Assembly: GCA_027081375.1 (NCBI GenBank)
Contig: JALWKR010000227.1
Coordinates: 1-12,047, forward strand
Direction of reading: 5' to 3'
DNA length: 12,047 bases
Source of the DNA: Persephonella sp.
Lineage (GTDB): Bacteria; Aquificota; Aquificia; Aquificales; Hydrogenothermaceae
The position numbers and the translations under genes are program-made. The notes beneath the pieces were generated by a model that had not been told where the DNA came from, did not search any database, and saw only the letters and a program-made list of their open reading frames with translations. Positions 6,468 to 12,047 of the stretch are shown here, one piece after another. The first letter of the stretch is position 1. Every line of letters starts with the position of its first letter.

Positions 6468-6473
6468 TATATT
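6468..6473 (+). promoter_or_regulatory. Possible -10 box for queC
   Basis: TATATT lies 30 nt before the queC start codon and 18 nt before its ribosome binding site. No clear -35 hexamer accompanies it. I see no preQ1-type aptamer fold in the short leader. Confidence 0.25.
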
Positions 6474-6502
6474 CATTAATAGTTTATGGTGGAGGAAAAA
6501 GT

Positions 6503-7174
6503 ATGAAAAAAAATATAATAGTTTTGCTGTCTGGTGGAATGGACAGTGCAACGCTCCTTTGGCTTGCAAAAAAAGAGTTTGAAGATGTTTATGCTATATC
6601 TTTTGATTATGGTCAAAAACACAAAATAGAACTTGACTTTGCAAAACAGCTAGCTAAAGAAGCTAATGTAAAGGAACACTTTATTGTTGAGGTTCCTCAC
6701 TTAAAAGGCATTAAAGGTTCAGCTCTTACAGATAGCTCTATAGAAGTTCCTTCTGAAACATATCCTGACGAGCCACCTATTACAACTGTTCCAATGAGAA
6801 ATCTTAACTTTTTATCAATAGCTGCTTCCTTTGCTGATGTATATGAGATAGAAAACATAGGAATAGGAGTTCATTCTGTTGACAGTCCATATCCAGACTG
6901 TAGAGCAGAGTTTGTTTCTGCAGCTGAGGCGGCAATAAATGCAAGTTCTATAATGGTTGCTAAGAAAAAAAACAGAATTTACATATACTCTCCTTTTTTA
7001 GGTATTACAAAGCAGGATGTATTAAAAATTGGTCTTGAGCTTGGGGTTCCTTATGAAAAAACATACTCCTGCTATAAAGGAACTCTCCCTCCTTGTGGAG
7101 AATGTGCTACATGTGTTCAAAGAAAAGAAGCGTTTGAAAGTTTAGGTTTAAAAGACCCATGGTTTTCTGAATAA
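6503..7174 (+). CDS. queC: 7-cyano-7-deazaguanine synthase QueC
   Basis: QueC is the cytoplasmic ATP- and ammonia-dependent enzyme that converts 7-carboxy-7-deazaguanine to preQ0, in the route to queuosine in tRNA. The 223-residue protein has normal family length. It starts with the PP-loop LLSGGMDSATLLWLA (SGGxDS at 10-15). It carries QKHKIELDFAKQLA (about 38-51) and VPMRNLNFLSIAASFA, and finally the zinc-binding cluster with Cys190, Cys198, Cys201 and Cys204 (CYKG, then CGECATCVQRKEAF). The ATG follows GGAGG (6491-6495) at 7 nt. The gene is transcribed alone, divergent from the cytochrome gene and closed by its own terminator. The other queuosine genes (queD, queE, queF) are not in this window. 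Confidence 0.97.
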   Translation: MKKNIIVLLSGGMDSATLLWLAKKEFEDVYAISFDYGQKHKIELDFAKQLAKEANVKEHFIVEVPHLKGIKGSALTDSSIEVPSETYPDEPPITTVPMRNLNFLSIAASFADVYEIENIGIGVHSVDSPYPDCRAEFVSAAEAAINASSIMVAKKKNRIYIYSPFLGITKQDVLKIGLELGVPYEKTYSCYKGTLPPCGECATCVQRKEAFESLGLKDPWFSE

Positions 7175-7176
7175 TT

Positions 7177-7203
7177 ATCCCTGCAAAGAGCAGGGATTTT
7201 TTT
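7177..7203 (+). terminator. Rho-independent terminator of queC
   Basis: ATCCCTGC (7177-7184) and GCAGGGAT (7190-7197) form a perfect 8-bp stem with an AAAGA loop, and a run of seven T covers 7197-7203. It begins 3 nt after the queC stop. The convergent DUF4838 gene ends at 7205, only 2 nt beyond the T-run, so the hairpin probably also slows transcripts from that side, although the minus-strand tail is not T-rich. Confidence 0.92.
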
Positions 7204-7204
7204 A

Positions 7205-9307
7205 TTATTCTCCTTTTTTAACTGCAAATATTTTATCCACAAGAAGATACTCAATATAATCTTTTCCAGGTGGGGCTATCCATACAGTATAGTTTTTATT
7301 AGAAAATGTTCCTATATAAACAATATGATATTCCCCATCTATAAAATCTTCTAAATTTGCTTCCTTTACAATATCTAATGGATATACACCATATCTAAAT
7401 GCAATCTTATCTTCTGGTTTTGTTTCTTCTTTTACCTGTGTTCTAACCACTGCATAAATATCCCAATTTCCTTCAGGGAGAGAGTTTAAATCAATCTGAA
7501 TAGCCCAATCATCTTTGCTTCCAGATACTGCAGCAGCTAACCCGTTTGAAGCAAGCCTATCTTCAACAATCTCACTGCAGCACAGCTTTAAAGAAAATTC
7601 TTGAAAATCAATCTTTTTTTCAGAAGATTCTATCCCAAAAGAAATATTATTATTTATGTGATGCACTTTAAGAAGCTTTTTTAGGCTGTCAATACTCTTT
7701 CCTTCTGCGTAATGGGAAACTTTAAACTTTTTTAGTAAATGAGGGAGATTTTTTCTTACCTCTTCAATAATATCTTTATCAATTTTATTTTCGTTTAATA
7801 GAGCTAATACATAAAAACCTAGCTTTATTTTTTCTAGATTAATTAATCTATCTTCTTCTATATGTTCCTCTGCCGATTTCAAGATACTAAAAAGTTTATT
7901 AATAATTTCTCCTTTTATGAATTCTGGTTGTGTTTTTACATACATAGAAACTTTAGGATCTTTTACATAAAGATATAAAGTTTCTATATACTTTTTAATA
8001 TCTTTCCATGCTGAGCCATAAAGATTTTTTAGTGTTTCCTCTAACAACGTGTCTATATCTAATGACGGATTCCACATAAGTTTTGAAAACAGATAAAGCT
8101 TTATATCAACCATATCGCTTCCAAAAGTATCATATGCTCCCTGTAGGAAAATCCCTTTTACTTCAGGAATTGTTGAGAAATACTTAATATCATCAGCAAT
8201 CTGATATATATCTGGAAAAGGAATTAGATAGTTTGAAAAGTTAGTGATGTAGTGCCACACATATATAGTGTCTGTATACTTACGCCAATTAAGTAAATCT
8301 TTAAGAATATAAGTGTTATTTCTTATAAGAAGAGGTTTTGAAAAGTCTGCTTCAATGGTAGAAAAGAAAATTCCCATATTCTCAGGGAGTTTTTGATAAT
8401 TTTCTGGGGGTTTTCTACTCCAGTGATAGGCTAAAGCAAAAAATTTTACATCTGGAAATTCATCTTTTAAGTCTTGAGCAATATGAGAAACGAAATCAAT
8501 ATAAGGGGTCGAAGGACTTTTTCCTTCCTGAATTCTTTCTAAACTTGCTGAGTTTCTACAGTAGTCATCTATATCATTTGGGGAAATTAGAACTGATATA
8601 CTTCCTTTTTTATTTTTTACAGCATCATCTAATATTTCTCTTAAAGATTCAACAGCTTCATGTACAGCATCTTCATTGGTAAAATCAATCTGATTTCCAC
8701 ATTGATAATTCTCTATATCATCAAAAAGATCTTTTAAAGAAATAAGGATAAAAAATTTGCTTCCAAATCTTAAAGGATAGTTAATTCTATGTCCAAGTCT
8801 GCCATTAAGATAAAAGCTCTCAGCAAAATAGGGATTATTAGCTTCTTTTACAAATATTTCTCTGTATTCAAACGCAGGATCTTCCTTTCTATCTAATTTA
8901 TATATGGAAAAATCTTCTGGAATTATTTCATAATCTGGAGAAAATCTTTTATATCCCACTTCTTCTAAGAATGCATATATCCCATATAACATTCCCTCTT
9001 TCGTTTGAGATCTTATGATAACCTTATCTTCATCAGGCCTTTTTTTTATGATGAAACCTTGTTCTGTTTCTATACTCTGACAATCTTCACATATTTCTAG
9101 ATAAATAGCTTTTTCATCATTACACTGGTCTAAATTAACCACTGGCAAGTTGTAGTTTATAATTTTGTTTAGCTTTCTTTGAAGAATGTGTCCAAGTTTT
9201 TTGTTGTAAGTACAGATAAGATACTCTTTTAAAAAAGATTTTGTTAATTCTGAACTTTGAGAAAATGTGACAGTAAAAAGGAAAACTAGTAATATTAAGA
9301 TTTTCAT
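7205..9307 (-). CDS. Secreted DUF4838-like protein (glycoside hydrolase-related fold)
   Basis: This 700-residue protein begins with a signal peptide (MKILILLVFLFTVTFSQS), so it is exported. Residues of about 25-135 resemble the small alpha/beta N domain found before catalytic barrels in GH20 and GH67 enzymes, including SQTKEGMLYGIYAFLEEVGYKRF (100-122). Residues of about 145-445 match DUF4838: ISPNDIDDYC (241-250), FFALAYHWSRKPPENY (289-304), YVWHYITNFSNYLIPFPD (349-366), VKGIFLQGAYDTFGSDM (383-399) and KLMWNPSLDIDTLLEETLKNLYG (409-431). A helical section follows, and residues of about 560-700 look like a beta-sandwich, possibly carbohydrate-binding. The cysteine cluster usual after SPND is reduced to Cys250 alone. 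Substrate and activity are unknown. The ATG follows AGGAGG (minus strand of 9312-9317) at 4 nt. The gene is monocistronic. Confidence 0.72.
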   Translation of the reverse strand: MKILILLVFLFTVTFSQSSELTKSFLKEYLICTYNKKLGHILQRKLNKIINYNLPVVNLDQCNDEKAIYLEICEDCQSIETEQGFIIKKRPDEDKVIIRSQTKEGMLYGIYAFLEEVGYKRFSPDYEIIPEDFSIYKLDRKEDPAFEYREIFVKEANNPYFAESFYLNGRLGHRINYPLRFGSKFFILISLKDLFDDIENYQCGNQIDFTNEDAVHEAVESLREILDDAVKNKKGSISVLISPNDIDDYCRNSASLERIQEGKSPSTPYIDFVSHIAQDLKDEFPDVKFFALAYHWSRKPPENYQKLPENMGIFFSTIEADFSKPLLIRNNTYILKDLLNWRKYTDTIYVWHYITNFSNYLIPFPDIYQIADDIKYFSTIPEVKGIFLQGAYDTFGSDMVDIKLYLFSKLMWNPSLDIDTLLEETLKNLYGSAWKDIKKYIETLYLYVKDPKVSMYVKTQPEFIKGEIINKLFSILKSAEEHIEEDRLINLEKIKLGFYVLALLNENKIDKDIIEEVRKNLPHLLKKFKVSHYAEGKSIDSLKKLLKVHHINNNISFGIESSEKKIDFQEFSLKLCCSEIVEDRLASNGLAAAVSGSKDDWAIQIDLNSLPEGNWDIYAVVRTQVKEETKPEDKIAFRYGVYPLDIVKEANLEDFIDGEYHIVYIGTFSNKNYTVWIAPPGKDYIEYLLVDKIFAVKKGE

Positions 9308-9431
9308 TTGGCCTCCTTTTATTATTAATGAGTTAATAAAATTTTAATAAAAAAATCTTAAAAATTCACTTCAACGCAAAAAATCAGAAAAATATCTGCT
9401 AAACTATCATTAAAAAAGAGCAGGAGGAAAA

Positions 9432-9752
9432 ATGAAGACATTTATACTTCAGAGATTTTATCCTCAAGAGATGACAATAGAGATAACTCCGCAGCAGCTT
9501 ATTTCAATGTTTCCAATAGAACTTCAGGAACACCCTTTTATGGGAGAGATTAATAGAGTATGGAAGACAGATAATAAGATTTACAGTGTAGATACAGTAG
9601 ATAAAGAGTTTGTTGTAGATCTAACAAAAGATAGAAAACATTTGCAGGTTAAAAAAGAAAAAATGCTAGAGATATTAAATGATTTAAACGAGTTTGAGAT
9701 TGTTCTTTATTATGAAAATAAAGAAGATATTTATAAAGTGAAACAAAAGTAA
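9432..9752 (+). CDS. Hypothetical 106-residue cytoplasmic protein, first gene of the nnr unit
   Basis: I do not recognise this protein. It has no signal peptide, membrane segment, cysteine or recognisable nucleotide-binding motif. It is charged and mixed alpha/beta in appearance: an N-terminal strand region (MKTFILQRFYPQEMTIEI), a short Pro-containing stretch (QLISMFPIELQEHPFMGE, 22-39), a strand-rich middle (KIYSVDTVDKEFVVDL), a helix (KKEKMLEILNDLNEF) and a last strand (EIVLYYENKEDIYKV). AGGAGG at 9422-9427 sits 4 nt before the ATG, and coding character is good throughout. Only 10 nt separate it from the NAD(P)HX repair gene, so the two are probably co-transcribed. The context gives no firm clue to function. 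Confidence 0.75.
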   Translation: MKTFILQRFYPQEMTIEITPQQLISMFPIELQEHPFMGEINRVWKTDNKIYSVDTVDKEFVVDLTKDRKHLQVKKEKMLEILNDLNEFEIVLYYENKEDIYKVKQK

Positions 9753-9762
9753 GAGGAGAACC

Positions 9763-11346
9763 ATGAGAGTACTAAAAGCTAAAGAGATGGCTTTTGCTGA
9801 TGAAAACACAATAAAGCTAACAGGAATTCCCTCCCTTGTTTTAATGGAAAATGCAGGAAGAACTGCTTCAGAAATAGTTTTAAAACATTACCTAGACAAA
9901 AATAACTTTGTTGTAGTAGCTGGAAGTGGAAATAATGGAGGAGATGGAATTGTTATAGCTAGATATCTTCTAAGGAAAGGTAAAAATGTTAAAGTTTTTA
10001 TCCTTTCTGATAGTAAAAGTAAGCTATCAGAGGATAATAGAAAAAATCTTGAGATATTTGAAAGCTTTGGAGGTTCTGTACTTCTTACCTCAAAAGAAAA
10101 ACTTGCAAAGCTTAGAAATGCTGTAAAAGAAGCAGATGTAGTGATAGATGCTATTTTTGGAACAGGTTTTAATCCTCCTGTAAAAGGTTATAGAGAAAAG
10201 GCTTTAGAGATAATAAACAGATATGCTAAAGCTGTTGTGTCTGTAGATATTCCATCTGGTTTATCAACAGATACAGGAAAAGTAGAAGGGACTTTTGTTA
10301 AAGCTGATTTAACTGTTACTTTTGCCTACCCAAAACTTGCCCATATCCTATATCCTGCCTGTGAATACTGCGGAGATGTTTATGTTATTGATATTTCCAT
10401 AGATAATAATTATCTAAAGGAAATTAAAAGGTTTATTCTTACTCCTGAAAATATAAAAATCCCTGAGAGGAAAAAAAACAGTCATAAGTACACTTACGGA
10501 CATACTTTAATTATTGGAGGTTCAGCTGGTAAGACTGGAGCTGTTATTATGGCCTCAAAAGCTTCAACTGCTGCTGGCTCTGGTCTTACAACAGCTGTAA
10601 TCCCTGCTTCTTTAGATCCTATTCTTGAGAATGTTTTAATAGAAGAGATGACTATACCTGTAGATGATAAAAATGGTTTTTTTGGAAAAAAAGCAGGAAA
10701 AGAGATTTTAGAGATAATAAAAAAAGGAAAGTTTACCTCTGTTGTTGCAGGAATGGGAATGTCAGTAACAGAAAACACTATTTCTTTAGTAGAAAATCTC
10801 CTTAAAGTAAGACTTCCTTTAGTATTAGATGCTGACGGAATAAACAATCTTGTTCTTATAGATGATTTTAAAAAGAAACTGTTAAAAAGAAAGTATCCTA
10901 CAGTATTAACTCCCCATGTTGGAGAGATGTCTAGGTTAACAGGATTATCAACAAAAGAGATTTCAGATAACATGGAAGATATAGCAAAAGAGTTTGCAAA
11001 AGAAACAAATACATATATTGTCTTAAAAAGTTCAAGAACAGTGATAGCAACTCCTGAAGGAGAAGTTTTTTATTCTGTAAGAGGAAATGAAGGTATGGCT
11101 ACAGCTGGGACAGGAGATGTTCTGGCAGGAATTTTAGGAACTCTTATTTATAGACTTGGAGTGAAGGAAGGAGTTAAAACAGGAGTTTTCTTACACGGTT
11201 TATCTGGAGATTTAGCTAAAGAGGATATAGATGTGGAAAGTATGAAAGCAACTGATTTAATCAGATATATTCCTAAAGCTTATCAGTTTTTAAAAAACTA
11301 TAAACCTGTTTTTACAAACTTTTATAGAAAGCTAGGAGAGGTATAA
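9763..11346 (+). CDS. nnr: Bifunctional NAD(P)H-hydrate epimerase / ADP-dependent dehydratase
   Basis: This enzyme repairs hydrated NADH and NADPH, which form by side reaction or heat. The N-terminal domain interconverts R and S epimers, and the C-terminal domain dehydrates the S form using ADP. The 527-residue protein has both domains. The YjeF_N part (about 1-215) has AGSGNNGGDG (53-62), DAIFGTG (129-135) and VDIPSGLSTDTG (161-172). The ribokinase-like part (about 225-515) has GHTLIIGGSAGKTGA (246-260), DADGINN (356-362), TPHVGEMSRLTG (383-394) and the catalytic NEGMATAGTGDVLAGI (442-457). GAGGAG (9753-9758) precedes the ATG. The stop TAA shares its last base with the ATG of the next gene, so translation of the two is likely coupled. 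Hydrate repair fits a thermophile, though the enzyme is nearly universal. Confidence 0.97.
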   Translation: MRVLKAKEMAFADENTIKLTGIPSLVLMENAGRTASEIVLKHYLDKNNFVVVAGSGNNGGDGIVIARYLLRKGKNVKVFILSDSKSKLSEDNRKNLEIFESFGGSVLLTSKEKLAKLRNAVKEADVVIDAIFGTGFNPPVKGYREKALEIINRYAKAVVSVDIPSGLSTDTGKVEGTFVKADLTVTFAYPKLAHILYPACEYCGDVYVIDISIDNNYLKEIKRFILTPENIKIPERKKNSHKYTYGHTLIIGGSAGKTGAVIMASKASTAAGSGLTTAVIPASLDPILENVLIEEMTIPVDDKNGFFGKKAGKEILEIIKKGKFTSVVAGMGMSVTENTISLVENLLKVRLPLVLDADGINNLVLIDDFKKKLLKRKYPTVLTPHVGEMSRLTGLSTKEISDNMEDIAKEFAKETNTYIVLKSSRTVIATPEGEVFYSVRGNEGMATAGTGDVLAGILGTLIYRLGVKEGVKTGVFLHGLSGDLAKEDIDVESMKATDLIRYIPKAYQFLKNYKPVFTNFYRKLGEV

Positions 11347-12047
11347 TGGCGACAGGTTTACTAGCTCTTTTAGATGATATTGCTATGCTTATGGACGATA
11401 TAGCTGTTGCTAGTAAATTTGCAGCAAAAAAAACATCAGCAGTTTTAGGAGATGATATAGCTGTAACAGCAAAGAAAACCACAGGGATAGCAAGTAGCAG
11501 AGAAATTCCTATTATTCTTGCAATAATAAAGGGTTCTTTTATTAACAAAGCTATACTTCTTCCAATAGTATTTATTCTGAACTACTTTGCTCCATGGCTT
11601 ATTGTTCCAATTTTAATGCTTGGAGGAGTATATCTTTCCTATGAAGGGGCAGAAAAAGTTATAGAGATGATTTTTCATAGACACAGCAGTGAAGAGAAAA
11701 AACAGTTAACTGAAGAGGAAAAAATAAAATCAGCTATAAAGACAGATTTTATTCTATCCCTTGAGATTATTATTATTGCCCTTTACTCAGTAAAAGACCA
11801 GCCTCTAATGGTTCAGATTGTTGCAACAACTATAGTTGCATTAGTCGCAACTGTTGGTGTTTATGGGCTTGTTGCTTTAATTGTGAGATTGGATGATATA
11901 GGTTTTTACTTAATAGAAACAGGAAATCCTGTTCTTATAAAGATAGGTAGATTTTTGGTATTTCTTCTTCCGTGGATAATAAAGTTTCTTTCAGTAGTAG
12001 GAACTTTTGCTATGCTTTTAGTAGCAGGAGGGATATTTATCCATAAT
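11346..12047 (+). CDS. yedI: DUF808 / YedI-family inner-membrane protein (cut by window edge)
   Basis: The ATG at 11346-11348 overlaps the nnr stop by one base, and AGGAG at 11334-11338 lies 7 nt upstream. The frame is open for 234 codons to the window edge. The sequence aligns well with remembered E. coli YedI: LLALLDDIAMLMDDIAV near the N-terminus, FAAKKTSAVLGDDIAV, KGSFINKAILLPI, GGVYLSYEGAEKV, IKTDFILSLEIIIIAL, VGVYGLVALIVRLDDIGFYL and SVVGTFAMLLVAGGIFIHN. Family proteins are about 300 residues, so perhaps a fifth is missing. Several hydrophobic segments (about 67-98, 136-150, 158-182, 205-232) mark an integral membrane protein. The LDDIA motif is repeated near the N-terminus. The function of the family is not established. 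Confidence 0.92.
   Translation, partial: MATGLLALLDDIAMLMDDIAVASKFAAKKTSAVLGDDIAVTAKKTTGIASSREIPIILAIIKGSFINKAILLPIVFILNYFAPWLIVPILMLGGVYLSYEGAEKVIEMIFHRHSSEEKKQLTEEEKIKSAIKTDFILSLEIIIIALYSVKDQPLMVQIVATTIVALVATVGVYGLVALIVRLDDIGFYLIETGNPVLIKIGRFLVFLLPWIIKFLSVVGTFAMLLVAGGIFIHN

Noticed and set aside
9322..9339. TTATTAA-TGAG-TTAATAA inverted repeat upstream of the DUF4838 gene
   Set aside because: It consists only of A and T in a very AT-rich spacer, where 7-bp matches arise easily. It has no terminator tail and no other support as an operator.
10494..10973. Minus-strand frame of 159 codons inside the NAD(P)HX repair gene
   Set aside because: The plus-strand protein is unmistakable through all its catalytic motifs. 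The opposite frame has shadow-like Ser/Phe/Ile composition.
11312..11548. Minus-strand frame of 78 codons at the nnr/yedI junction
   Set aside because: The plus strand here encodes the start of a clear DUF808 protein.
1..12047. CRISPR array, tRNA or rRNA gene, prophage, toxin-antitoxin pair or defence island
   Set aside because: I found no regularly spaced repeats, no tRNA-like cloverleaf sequence and no rRNA-like stretch. The only mobile DNA is the small IS605-type relic.

Overview
The window is AT-rich bacterial DNA with very short intergenic spaces, purine-rich Shine-Dalgarno sites and heavy use of ATA and AGA codons. This base and codon style, together with a multiheme cytochrome c lipoprotein, an Era-MgtE pair and small Aquificota-like hypothetical proteins, suggests a thermophilic member of the Aquificota (Hydrogenothermaceae-like, for example Sulfurihydrogenibium or Persephonella). 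That placement is inference, because no rRNA or other decisive marker is present.

Layout, left to right. Positions 1-333 (minus) hold the N-terminal part of isoleucyl-tRNA synthetase, starting at TTG. Diverging from it is a small secreted six-cysteine protein (481-795) closed by a strong hairpin terminator. Next come era and mgtE as a tight two-gene unit (942-3247). mgtE converges on, and overlaps by 12 bp, a short IclR-type regulator (3236-3898, minus). The regulator is divergent from cutA (3997-4317), and the spacer between them carries an inverted repeat over the likely promoters. Between cutA and the next gene lies a decayed IS200/IS605-type element (about 4319-4640, minus). It keeps the C-terminal end of tnpB with two in-frame stops, the right-end hairpin and a probable left-end hairpin. 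Then follow a five-heme cytochrome c lipoprotein (4676-6391, minus), a divergent queC with its own terminator (6503-7203), and a secreted 700-residue DUF4838-like protein related to glycoside hydrolase folds (7205-9307, minus). The last unit is a co-oriented trio: a 106-residue hypothetical protein, the bifunctional NAD(P)H-hydrate repair enzyme, and a DUF808/YedI membrane protein cut by the window edge (9432-12047).

Most of the content is housekeeping: tRNA charging, ribosome assembly, Mg2+ transport, queuosine precursor synthesis and NAD(P)HX repair. The accessory or less understood parts are the cysteine-rich exported protein, the IclR/cutA divergent pair, the transposon relic touching the cutA stop codon, the multiheme cytochrome, and the DUF4838 protein. 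I see no CRISPR array, tRNA, rRNA, prophage or complete defence system, and no convincing new multi-gene system. The least explained items are the tnpB/right-end relic, which could still specify an omega-RNA-like transcript, and the two exported proteins.
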